64,000 bases of DNA from Deltaproteobacteria bacterium. Its GTDB lineage: Bacteria > Desulfobacterota > DSM-4660 > Desulfatiglandales > HGW-15. Below the pieces are notes generated by a model. The model had not been told where the DNA came from, did no database searches, and saw nothing but the letters and a program-made list of their open reading frames with translations. A program made the translations under genes and the position numbers. Shown one piece after another: positions 38,592 through 46,883 of the stretch. The stretch lies in NCBI GenBank assembly GCA_020060215.1, contig JAGVAP010000087.1, positions 1 to 64,000 of the forward strand, in the 5' to 3' direction. Positions within the stretch are counted from its first letter, which is position 1. Every line of letters starts with the position of its first letter.

Positions 38592-39743
38592 ATGAAGAGT
38601 GCAGAACAGATGAAGATCGTACTGGGAGCGCTGGCGTTGTGGGGATGGACATCCACAACGGCGTCGGCGCAGGTCGAAACACTGCAGACAAAAAACGGGA
38701 CCGAGGTAAAGGTTGAGAGACTGGCCGGCGGGTTGAACCATCCCTGGGGCATGGCTTTTCTTCCGGACGGCCGCCTGCTGATCACCGAGCGAAATACCGG
38801 CAAACTGTTCCTCTTTCATACCGACAAGACCTTATCCAGGCCTTTGGAGGGCGTACCTGAAGTCTTTGCTCGTGGCCAGGGCGGGCTGATGGACGTGGCG
38901 ATCGATCCCAACTTCGAAGAAAGCAGCTATGTATACCTGTCGTATGCGAAGCCCGGTAAAGGCGGCACAGCGACCACCGCGCTGGGCCGCGGAAAGCTCG
39001 CCGATCACCGTATCGAGGATTTCGAAGACATTTTCATTCAAGAGCCATATATCGACGGTTCGAAACACTTCGGCAACCGCATCGAGTTTTCCTTGGACGG
39101 CAAATACCTGTTCTTTGCACTCGGTGAACGGTTCCAGTTCGATCCTGCACAGGATCTTTCCACCCATCTCGGCAAGGTGATCCGCATCCATCCGGACGGG
39201 AGCGTGCCTGAAGACAATCCCTTTGCCGATCGGGGAGACGCAAAGGACGAGATCTGGTCGTACGGGCACCGCAATATCGAAGCGATGGCGTTTCAACCGG
39301 AAACGGGCGTTCTATGGATCGCGGAGATGGGGCCGATGGGCGGGGATGAGCTGAACAGAGTCGAAAAAGGGGCCAATTACGGCTGGCCCGTAGTCAGTTG
39401 GGGCAGCCATTATGACGGGAGGGATATTCCGGAACCTCCGACCCATCCGGAGTTCAAAGACGCCGTCAGACGCTGGACCCCGGTCATCTCACCTTCAGGC
39501 ATGGAATTCTATGAAGCCGACATGTTTCCCGGCTGGAAAAAGAGCGCGCTCGTTGGCGGCCTGTCATCGCACGAGCTCGTCCGCCTCGTCTTTGATGGCG
39601 CTAAGGTGGTAGAGGAAGATCGCCTGCCTCTGCCGGAGCGCATTCGCGACGTCGACACGGCCCCGGACGGTTCGATCTATGTACTGACCGATCAGGACAA
39701 CGGCAATCTCTGGCGCATCAGCCCCATGGGAAACCCTCGATAA
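38592..39743 (+). CDS. PQQ-dependent aldose sugar dehydrogenase-like protein
   Basis: The 383-residue protein has a signal peptide ending near SAQ and a six-bladed propeller of the soluble glucose/aldose sugar dehydrogenase family. Hallmarks are GLNHPWGMAFLPDGRLLITER, GHRNIEAMAF and EMGPMGGDELNRVEKGANYG. It should oxidise aldoses in the periplasm with PQQ. No PQQ synthesis genes are in the window, so the cofactor source is open. ATG 38592 follows AAGGAAAAGCC. Confidence 0.9.
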   Translation: MKSAEQMKIVLGALALWGWTSTTASAQVETLQTKNGTEVKVERLAGGLNHPWGMAFLPDGRLLITERNTGKLFLFHTDKTLSRPLEGVPEVFARGQGGLMDVAIDPNFEESSYVYLSYAKPGKGGTATTALGRGKLADHRIEDFEDIFIQEPYIDGSKHFGNRIEFSLDGKYLFFALGERFQFDPAQDLSTHLGKVIRIHPDGSVPEDNPFADRGDAKDEIWSYGHRNIEAMAFQPETGVLWIAEMGPMGGDELNRVEKGANYGWPVVSWGSHYDGRDIPEPPTHPEFKDAVRRWTPVISPSGMEFYEADMFPGWKKSALVGGLSSHELVRLVFDGAKVVEEDRLPLPERIRDVDTAPDGSIYVLTDQDNGNLWRISPMGNPR

Positions 39744-39775
39744 GACAAGGAAGTGAAAACCCGAGGAGGAGGTCC

Positions 39776-40273
39776 TTGTTGAACGGAAGATCGCCGCTCC
39801 GCCGCTTGTTGCCCATGGCGGGCTTCGCCCTCCTGTCCTTGCTCGTCGTCCGCCTTCAGGTTGCCGCGGCACGGGATCCAGGCACGGGGTTCGTTGAAAG
39901 CCCCTCTTTTCTGCAGAACGCGGCCGCCTGGGTTGTGTGGGTCCTCGAGGGAGTAGGGATTCTCGCCATTGTAGGAGGGGCGGCTGCGGCTACCATCGAG
40001 GCCGTTGTTGCGGCCGTGAAGAGAGGGATGACCCGGTCTCTCTACCAGTTGTACAGGGAGCACGTGGGTCAGGCGATCCTGCTCGGGCTGGAATTCCTGG
40101 TGGCTGCCGACATCATCCGAACGGTTGCCGTGGCGCCGACGTTTCAAAACGTGGGGATCCTCGGGCTCATTGTCCTGATCCGAACCTTCCTCAGCTTCGC
40201 CCTCGAGGTGGAGACCACAGGATCATGGCCTTGGAGGACCAAAGCCGGCCGTCAGGACGATTCAGAAAGGTAG
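39776..40273 (+). CDS. DUF1622 membrane protein
   Basis: The 165-residue protein has an N-terminal hydrophobic segment, then the DUF1622 helices (VVWVLEGVGILAIVGGAAAA and ILLGLEFLVAADIIRTVAVA). A TTG start (39776 or 39779) follows GAGGAGGAGGTCC. It is 32 bp after the sugar dehydrogenase gene. The function is unknown. Confidence 0.82.
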   Translation: MLNGRSPLRRLLPMAGFALLSLLVVRLQVAAARDPGTGFVESPSFLQNAAAWVVWVLEGVGILAIVGGAAAATIEAVVAAVKRGMTRSLYQLYREHVGQAILLGLEFLVAADIIRTVAVAPTFQNVGILGLIVLIRTFLSFALEVETTGSWPWRTKAGRQDDSER

Positions 40274-40328
40274 AGAGGAATCGCAGGAGGCTCGCTCCGG
40301 CGGAGAGCCGCGCGCGGGGCGCTCCGCT

Positions 40329-41417
40329 TCATGTGGACAATCGTCTGCTCCCGGCAAAGTATGCGATCAGACCCGCTGCGACTGCCACCCCCCACAGGGC
40401 CTTCTTCGACGCGCGCCGTCGTCCATCCCGGATGGAACGATCTCCGGGCGCCGGCTCGGGCAGAGCGGGGGCTGAGGTAAGCTCGAAATAGTCCTGAGGG
40501 ATATTGCCCGATTTCCTGCCGGCAAGGACGAGCGCTGCCATGATCGCGGCTCCCCCGGCGAGGGCGGCGATGTCTACGCGAATAGAGGAAGCTCGCCCGG
40601 ATCTCATATCCAGAGCGCGAAGAGCGGCGGGCGCGAGCAGGCCGGACCAGATCGCGGCCATAGTCCGGCGTCTTATGGGCGACCGTCCTACGGAACGGCG
40701 CAGCCCGCGGGACATAAGACATGCAAGAGCCGTCTGGGAGGCGGAGGAAAAACCGCCTATCCGCCGGAGTCTCCTGAGGGTCCCTTCGGAATCCCCGTTG
40801 AACGATGCCGCCAGAGAGAGGGCCGCCACTCCGTTGGAGAAGCCTGTTGCGGCGACAAGGGGGGACACGAATGGAAAGGCGCCGATCCAGATGGGCATGC
40901 TGGTCTCTTCGATCTCCGTCCCCATGTAGACGGACACCAGACCTCCCGCCGCGGCCGCAAGAATCCCGGAGAGGCGGTCCAGCCATTTGCCAATGTTTCC
41001 CATTCCCTCATCCGCAAGAAGATTTCCGGCCAGGGCCACGGTATTGAAGCCGCTCATCTTCGTGAGCGTCCAGATGCCGATGGACATGGGGGAGGTGGGC
41101 TTGAAGATGCGGAGCATATTGTACCAGCGCTTGGGGGTATGCAGTGCAGCCACAAACATGAGGGGACCTGCCGGTGAGGCCAGGAACGACAGCATCCGGC
41201 CCATCCGGATCAACTTTCGGTTCGTTTCCCGATCCAGGAGGTCCCCGATCGTGGCAATCATCTGGGCGGAGCTGCCGATCCCCTGCAGGAAGAACCCGGT
41301 TGCGGTCTTCAGCCCATAGTGGCTGTGCTTCAGGGGGGGGATTCCATAATAGGTCTGGCCCGCGTACGCGGGAAAAGGATGGGTGGACTGGACCTGGCCG
41401 ATATCAGGATCTGCCAT
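40329..41417 (-). CDS. NrfD-like membrane subunit of formate dehydrogenase
   Basis: The 362-residue membrane protein contains NrfD/PsrC-type helices (MLSFLASPAGPLMFVAALHT, then AAAAGGLVSVYMGTEIEETS and PLVAATGFSNGVAALSLA). In related complexes this subunit binds quinone and takes electrons from a four-cluster ferredoxin, here the gene 82 bp upstream. ATG 41417 follows GGGGGTGAAA. It is the last gene of the formate dehydrogenase locus. Confidence 0.85.
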   Translation of the reverse strand: MADPDIGQVQSTHPFPAYAGQTYYGIPPLKHSHYGLKTATGFFLQGIGSSAQMIATIGDLLDRETNRKLIRMGRMLSFLASPAGPLMFVAALHTPKRWYNMLRIFKPTSPMSIGIWTLTKMSGFNTVALAGNLLADEGMGNIGKWLDRLSGILAAAAGGLVSVYMGTEIEETSMPIWIGAFPFVSPLVAATGFSNGVAALSLAASFNGDSEGTLRRLRRIGGFSSASQTALACLMSRGLRRSVGRSPIRRRTMAAIWSGLLAPAALRALDMRSGRASSIRVDIAALAGGAAIMAALVLAGRKSGNIPQDYFELTSAPALPEPAPGDRSIRDGRRRASKKALWGVAVAAGLIAYFAGSRRLST

Positions 41418-41436
41418 TTTCACCCCCTGGAGCAGT

Positions 41437-41452
41437 GGACGCCGGAGCGTCC
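41437..41452. repeat. Short hairpin repeat (ggacgccggagcgtcc)
   Basis: A perfect 6-bp stem with a 4-base loop lies between the ferredoxin and NrfD genes. A relative is at 29101-29118. Confidence 0.5.
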
Positions 41453-41498
41453 CATCCTTGCAGTTATTCCTTCTTCGCGTCCTTTGCGCCTTAGCGGT

Positions 41499-42425
41499 TT
41501 AATATTCTTGCACCCTGTGCCTGAGCGCTGCCAGCGCGCACAGGACCAATCCGGCTACGACGGCCGCCCCGGTCATGAGACTGGGAACTACGTTCCTGGA
41601 AGGCAGCCGGGGCGAAACAGGGAGATTGTAGGTCTCGGGGCGATCGAGCAGCAGGAAGAAGGCGTGCAGTTCCTCGATGCCCCCCGTCGCGCCCGGCGAA
41701 CCGGGAACGCCGTAGAGAAAGGCATCCTCCCGCCCCAATCTCCGGAGCTGGCCCAGCCTGGCGTGCGCCCTCTCCTTCAATTCCCCTGTCTCCCCGAACT
41801 GGATGGAGTTGGTCGGGCAGGCCTTTGCGCAGGCCGGCTCCAAACCTCCCTTCATCCGGTCGTAACAGAGGGTGCACTTGTGGGCCTTCCCGTCCGCCAT
41901 GTTCAGCTCGACGACGCCGAAAGGGCATGCCGGGACGCAGTAGGCGCACCCGTTGCAGATGTCCTGCTGCACGACCACGGTCCCGAACTCGGTCCGGAAG
42001 AGGGCTCCGGTAGGACAGGCCTCCAGGCAAGCGGCGCGCCTGCAGTGCTTGCACACATCGCTCATCATGAGCCAGTGGCTCTGGAAGGATTTCAGAATAT
42101 CGGCGCGACGCCCGCGGTCCGAGATGTGCTCAATGAACCGGACGTGTCGCCAGGTCGTTGCCGAAAGCGCATAGGTGTTGTCGTAGCTCATGCCCGAGAG
42201 CTTGATCCCGTCGGCCGGGAGCGCGTTCCACTCCTTGCAGGCGACCTCGCACGCCTTGCATCCGATGCAGAGGCTGGTATCGGTGAAAAAGCCGTAGGTG
42301 CCTCCCGGCACGATCCTTACGCCCGCCGTAAGCTCCGACTCGTCGGAGATGACCCCGGACAGGATCGATTCGGTGTATTCGAGGGCCCGCGCGGGAACCG
42401 TTTCAGGGAAAAGCGGTTTCGTCAT
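41499..42425 (-). CDS. Formate dehydrogenase iron-sulfur subunit, four [4Fe-4S] clusters
   Basis: The ~308-residue protein has four cysteine groups: CIGCKACEVAC, CKHCRRAACLEAC, CNGCAYCVPAC, and CTLC with CAKAC. This is the FdnH/HybA/PsrB pattern for four [4Fe-4S] clusters in a chain. A C-terminal helix (LMTGAAVVAGLVLCALAAL) anchors it in the membrane. ATG 42425 follows CCGAGGC and lies inside the 3' end of the preceding 130-aa gene (23-bp overlap), indicating translational coupling. It carries electrons from the molybdenum/tungsten subunit to the NrfD subunit. Confidence 0.93.
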   Translation of the reverse strand: MTKPLFPETVPARALEYTESILSGVISDESELTAGVRIVPGGTYGFFTDTSLCIGCKACEVACKEWNALPADGIKLSGMSYDNTYALSATTWRHVRFIEHISDRGRRADILKSFQSHWLMMSDVCKHCRRAACLEACPTGALFRTEFGTVVVQQDICNGCAYCVPACPFGVVELNMADGKAHKCTLCYDRMKGGLEPACAKACPTNSIQFGETGELKERAHARLGQLRRLGREDAFLYGVPGSPGATGGIEELHAFFLLLDRPETYNLPVSPRLPSRNVVPSLMTGAAVVAGLVLCALAALRHRVQEY

Positions 42426-42795
42426 GTAATGCCTCGGTCGGTACATGTTCACAGGGGCCGGCGGCGTCCCTGAGGAGATTCCGCGCCTCTTCAATGCAGG
42501 ATCGCTGTATCCCCCCTGACGGGTAGATCACGCCCGCAATCAGGCTCAGGGCCGTGTTGACGCGGTCGAGCACCCTCTTGACCTCCGCGCCGTCTGCAGG
42601 GCTCTGGGCCTTGCGATGGCGGCCGATCAGGACATCCCTCAGTCGGGCCACTGCGTTTTCCGCGACATCCACCTCGTCGAGCAATCTCGGCGGGTGCAGA
42701 TCGAGTGCGGTGTCCAGCTTTGAAAGCGCCTTTTGGCACAGCCCGACTATCTCATGGTCTTTTTCCACGGTACCGGCAGCGCTGATTTCATTCAT
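42403..42795 (-). CDS. Uncharacterised 130-aa protein in the formate dehydrogenase operon
   Basis: I do not recognise a family. The protein is predicted helical (HEIVGLCQKALSKLDTALDL, VKRVLDRVNTALSLIAG), without signal peptide or membrane segment, and has four cysteines spread without a motif. A GGGGGTG site precedes ATG 42795. The 3' end overlaps the ferredoxin-subunit gene by 23 bp, so the two are translated together. Position suggests an accessory, assembly or small structural role for the formate dehydrogenase. Confidence 0.7.
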   Translation of the reverse strand: MNEISAAGTVEKDHEIVGLCQKALSKLDTALDLHPPRLLDEVDVAENAVARLRDVLIGRHRKAQSPADGAEVKRVLDRVNTALSLIAGVIYPSGGIQRSCIEEARNLLRDAAGPCEHVPTEALHDETAFP

Positions 42796-42880
42796 GTATT
42801 CACCCCCGTGTCCGCGGGCCTGACAAGGTTTTAAGGTGACGAACAGCGAACATCGAAACGAAGAGAGAGAGCATCTCTAG

Positions 42881-42955
42881 GAGCAGCCTCCCGGTTGTCA
42901 TTCAGCGCGCACTTCCAAACCCGTCGCCCGGTCGCAAGCAGGAGCTTGCTCTTAC
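42881..42955. repeat. 75-bp repeat, downstream copy flanking fdhA
   Basis: This stretch matches 46225-46300 in the same orientation, with shared blocks cctcccgg, acccgtcgccc and gcaag...aggagcttgct. Its 3' part (42932-42955) is a family A element. The two copies flank the formate dehydrogenase catalytic gene as direct repeats. Confidence 0.65.
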
Positions 42956-42967
42956 AACACACCGCAC

Positions 42968-42993
42968 GATCGCAAGCAGGAGCTTGCTCCTAC
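42968..42993. repeat. Family A palindrome overlapping the fdhA stop codon
   Basis: The element gatcgcaagcaggagcttgc with tcctac overlaps the last codons of fdhA. The stop TAG (42992-42990 on the minus strand) is read from the repeat's terminal 'cctac'. Confidence 0.75.
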
Positions 42994-45900
42994 ACCTCAA
43001 GAATACGACCTTTCCGCAGATTGCACGTAAACGCCTTGCTTTCATGAATCGTCGTGTTGGGCTCTCCGACCACCGCGGTGAGCGTATTGGCGATGGAGCC
43101 GGTCGCGTAGCCTTCCCACCCGAAGTGCCAGGGCATGCCGATCTGGTGGACTGGCTTCCCGTCCACCCGGAAAGGACGGAGCCGCTCGGTAATCAGGGCG
43201 CGGGCCTCGACCTCCCCCCGTGCCGTGGACAGGACCACCCAGTCCATGTTCTCGATCCCCTTCTCACCCGCAAGCTCCGGGGCGATCTCCACGAAAGCGG
43301 AAGGCTGGAGCTCGGCCGTGGAAGGCACCATGCGCGTCGGTATGGCCCCGGAGTGGTGCTCGGTCAGCCGGTAGGTGGTGATCGCATAGGGGTACCTGGG
43401 ATCGGCAACTTCATGGTAGGCATTGTCTTCCCGGGCCCACTTCTTTGCCGCCGGGTTGTCCTGCTGGCGGTACAGCCCGTTCCGGACAGGCGATTCCACC
43501 GGCTCGTAGTGGGTCGGCAGCGGCCCGTCTCTCAGGCCCGATGGAACGAAGATGGAGGCCTTGCCGTCGGAGATCATGATAAAGGGAGACCGGCCGTCCA
43601 GGGCATCCATGCCCTTTGGCTTCTTGGACCAGTCCGGCTTGAATTCGGGGGGCTTGTCCTGCGTGAAGTCGCAGACATCATTGCCCGCCCACTCCTTCCT
43701 GTCCCCGTCCCACCACATGTAGCGCTTCCGCTCGGACCAGGGTTTCCCGTCCGGATCCGCGGATGCACGGTTGTAGAGGATGCGCCGGTTGTCGGGCCAT
43801 GCAAAACCCCAGCCCAGGTGCGAGCCCGGGCCCTCCGGGCCGTCCGGGATGCGGGAGCGGGCCTGGTTGTGGTCCTCTCTCGGAAAGACGCCGGAGTAGA
43901 TCCAGCATCCGCAGGCGGTCGAACCATCGGACTGGATCTCCTTGGGTCCGGAGATCTGTTTCCGTTCGGGCCAGGTGTAGCCGTTGATCTCCTTGAGAAC
44001 GGCCTCCGCCGAGGGTTCCTCGCGTTCTCCGGTGGTCGGGTAATCCCACAGGAGATTGCGGATGGACGCATCTTTCGGGTCGGTGCTGGTCGCATAAAGC
44101 CGTTTCAAGCGCTTCCCCAGATGATAGATGAACCACAGGTCCGACCGGCAGTCGGCCGGCCCTTCCACGACCTTGTCGTGCCACTGGATCAGCCGATGGG
44201 TATTGGTGAAGGTCCCTTCCTTCTCTCCAGGGACGCAGGCGGGGAGGAGGAACATCTCGGTCTTGATATCCTCCGGTCTCAAATCGCCGCTCTGGACCTC
44301 CGGCGATTTGTACCAGTAGGAAGAGGTCTCATTCTCGAAGGTCTCACGGATCACCATCCACTCCAGGTTGGACAGCCCCATGCGGATCATATGGCTGTTT
44401 TGTCCGCCGATCACGGGATTCTGGCCCATGATCAGGAGCCCGCGGATGGTCCCGTCCCTGATGGCCAGGGTCATGGGAAGCTGCGAATGGTCTCCCATGA
44501 TCTTGGGGATCCAGTCATACCCCCAGCCGTTCTCCTCCGAACCATGGTCCCCGTACCAGGCCCTCATGAGACTGCGCATGAATTTCGGAAGGTTGTTCCA
44601 GTACCCGGTCGGAACGGTCTCGTTTTCCACATACTCCTTGAAGGACCGGTGGTCCGATTCCATGGCGTTCGGATGGCGAAGATACCCGGGGAGCATGTCA
44701 TAGAGCGTCGGGATGTCCGTGCTCCCCTGGATGCTCGTGTGTCCCCGCAGGGCGAGCATGCCTCCGCCGGGACGCCCGATGTTCCCCAGAAGGGCCTGCA
44801 CGATGGCGGCGGCCCGGATCATCTGGACGCCGGTACTGTGCTGGGTCCAGCCGACGGCGTAACACCAGGTCCCTGTTCGCTCCGGGCCGCTGTTGCGCGT
44901 CATGGCCCGAGCCACCTCCAGGAATGTATCCTTCGGGCATCCGGTCACCCGCTCGACCATCTCCGGAGTGTACGCCGCATAATGCCGCTTCAGGATCCGG
45001 TACACGCAATGGGGATGCTCGAGGGTCATGTCCACCGGAGGGGGCTCCTCCTTGGTGCGCTTCACCTCCTCCCCATACGACTCTCCGGTTACCATCTCGG
45101 GCTTGGCCAGGGCCGAAGGGACGACCTGCCCTTCATACTGCCACGTGTCGGCCGCGTAGGAATGCGTCCCTTCGTTCCAGCCGGAGAAGAACCCGTCCAG
45201 CTCCTCGGGACCCTGATAGCGAGGGTCGATGATGGTGGCGATGTTCGTGTAATTGAGGACGTACTCTTTGAACCAGAGGTCGTTCTCGAGGATGTAACGG
45301 ATGAGCCCGCCGACAAAGGCGATGTCCGATCCCGGCCGCACGGGCGCATGGATGTCGGCGAGCGCCGAGGTCCGGGTGAAGCGCGGGTCTGCGTGAACGA
45401 TGACCGCCCCCCTTGCCTTGGCCTCCAGAACGAACCGAAAGGCGATGGGGTGGTTTTCGGCCATGTTGGAGCCCATGATCATGATGAAGTCGGAATTGGC
45501 GAGGTCCCATTGTGCGGTCGTGGCAGCGCCCCGGCCGAAGCTTGCGCCCAGACTGGGCACGGACGAGCTGTGTCAGACGCGGGCCTGGTTCTCGACCCAC
45601 ACCATCCCCAGGCCGCCTGCGCAGAGTTTCTTGATCAGGTAGTTCTCTTCGTTGTCGAGGGTCGCGCCGCCGAGCTCGGCCATGGCCATGGTGTGGTTCG
45701 CCAGGTTGCCGTTCGGCAGTTGACGGACAAAGGTCTCGTCCCGTGTCCACTTCATGAGGAAGGCGATGCGGTCCATGGCCCAGTCCAGGTCCCTTTCCTC
45801 CCACTGGGTTCCATAAGGGGGCCGGTATTTGACCCTGGTGAGGCGCTTGGGATTCATCATCCACCCGATGGCGGCCGCACCCTTGGGGCAGAGGGTCCCC

Positions 45901-46163
45901 TGATTGATCGGGCTCCGCGGATCCCCTTCGATATGGATCACCTGGCCGTCTTTTGCATAAACGAGCTGGGCGCAGCCCACGGAACAGTAGGGGCAAATGC
46001 TCGTGCCCACCCGATCGGCGTCCTCCAGACGCGGCCTGAGCCCGGCCGATCCTTCTGTGGCGGCCGCGCTCCCCATCGTGTCCTCGCCGGCAAGCTGTCG
46101 GGGAAGGGACCAGTTGTTCCAGAAGTATTTCATCCTTTTGATGCTTCTGCTCTTATTCGGCAT
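42990..46163 (-). CDS. fdhA: Formate dehydrogenase catalytic subunit, selenocysteine-containing
   Basis: One 1057-residue protein is read through an in-frame TGA at 45575-45573 as selenocysteine 197. The context, QARV-Sec-HSSSVPSLGASFGRG, matches the FdnG/FdhA active site, and position 197 is close to that of E. coli FdnG. A SECIS-like hairpin follows at once. The N-terminal [4Fe-4S] site has CPYC and VGC with CPKG (~150-190), and the molybdopterin domains run to the end. It oxidises formate to CO2 (or the reverse) at a Mo/W-bisMGD site. ATG 46163 follows GGGAAAGGGATC. No twin-arginine signal is visible, so export is doubtful. Confidence 0.92.
45530..45575 (-). promoter_or_regulatory. Selenocysteine UGA and SECIS-like stem-loop
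   Basis: On the minus strand UGA (45575-45573) is followed 12 bases later by GUGCCCAGUCUGGGCGC (45560-45544). This folds as a 6-bp stem (one G-U pair) with a five-base AGUCU loop, and AGCU blocks outside can extend it. Spacing and coding position match bacterial SECIS elements bound by SelB. Confidence 0.8.
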
Positions 46164-46224
46164 GATCCCTTTCCCAAACCGGGCTTTTGCGTTTCGACTT
46201 TCCGGCGGTCCGGCGTAGTTCTGC

Positions 46225-46300
46225 AAGCAACCTCCCGGCTGCAATCCAACGCCCATTTGCAGACCCGTCGCCCGATCGCAAGCCAGGAGCTTGCTCCTAC
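46225..46300. repeat. 75-bp repeat, upstream copy flanking fdhA
   Basis: This is the second copy of the repeat at 42881-42955. Its 3' part (46274-46300) is a family A palindrome whose 'cctac' supplies the stop TAG (46299-46297) of the 90-aa gene. Confidence 0.65.
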
Positions 46301-46569
46301 ATTCCCGGTACGCGGGCGGAGGAGGACTTGGCAACCACCCTGGCGCGCCAGACCCGATGCGCCACGCCGTCTTCGACGTTGGGCTCCCCTTCGTATTCCG
46401 CACAGACCTGGGTGCCGGAGCGGTACCATTCACGGAGATCATCCGCAGCAACAGGGCTGCTGTGGGCGAGCACGAGGAGATAAGCCTTTCCGCTGCCCGT
46501 CACGATTCGGAATCGCTCCTCCTGCACAAGATTGATCTGCCCTCTCACGATCCTCTTTCTCGTTCCCAT
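46297..46569 (-). CDS. Uncharacterised 90-aa protein upstream of formate dehydrogenase
   Basis: The protein starts at ATG 46569 after GACAGGATG and reads like a small beta-rich domain (RGQINLVQEERFRIVTGSGK, then SGTQVCAEYEGEPNVEDGVA). I recall similar small proteins near respiratory genes but cannot name the family. It is upstream of fdhA on the same strand (134 bp) and may be its first co-transcribed gene. Its stop codon is formed by a repeat element. A longer frame to 46761 runs through repeat sequence and was not used. Confidence 0.65.
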   Translation of the reverse strand: MGTRKRIVRGQINLVQEERFRIVTGSGKAYLLVLAHSSPVAADDLREWYRSGTQVCAEYEGEPNVEDGVAHRVWRARVVAKSSSARVPGM

Positions 46570-46883
46570 TGTTACATCCTGTCCTACCTGGATCCGTGTC
46601 TCCCCTGACACAGTCTCCAGCCTCACGGTTCCATCGGCAATGGGGTGCAGCTGGTATTCAAGCCAGGAAAGAAGGCATATTCCCAAGGCAGATGTCCCTC
46701 CTGGTGTCTTTGTGTCTTCGTGGCGGGAGTTGGTCGGCCGGCCCCATCCTCTCCGCCCCACTATACGGTCCTGATCTGGTGAAATCAGGAATCCACCCTA
46801 TTCATTTGCGCGGATGGTCCTCGTACGATCGGAAAAGCATACCCATCTACTTTTCCGAATCCAATGAGTCGGCAGGACAAACC
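46570..46883. other. Divergent intergenic region with one family C repeat
   Basis: The 314-bp gap lies between the minus-strand formate dehydrogenase locus and the plus-strand respiratory operon and should contain both promoters. A family C arm, tggtgtctttgtgtcttcgt with ggcgg, is at 46702-46726. I could not assign promoter boxes with confidence. Confidence 0.4.

Noticed and set aside
42881..42993. Possible CRISPR array formed by family A repeats.
   Set aside because: Only two adjacent copies occur, the unit is a palindrome found scattered through the window, and no cas gene is present.
45573..45575. Splitting formate dehydrogenase into two genes, or calling it a nonsense pseudogene.
   Set aside because: The TGA is at the conserved selenocysteine position, with a SECIS-like hairpin, and both sides are intact.
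42984..46535. Very long open frame on the plus strand opposite the formate dehydrogenase gene.
   Set aside because: It mirrors a well-supported gene, has the composition of an antisense GC-rich frame (many Pro/Arg/Gly/His) and no recognisable domain.
46570..46761. N-terminal extension of the 90-aa protein.
   Set aside because: It would run through a family C repeat, and ATG 46569 has its own ribosome-binding site.
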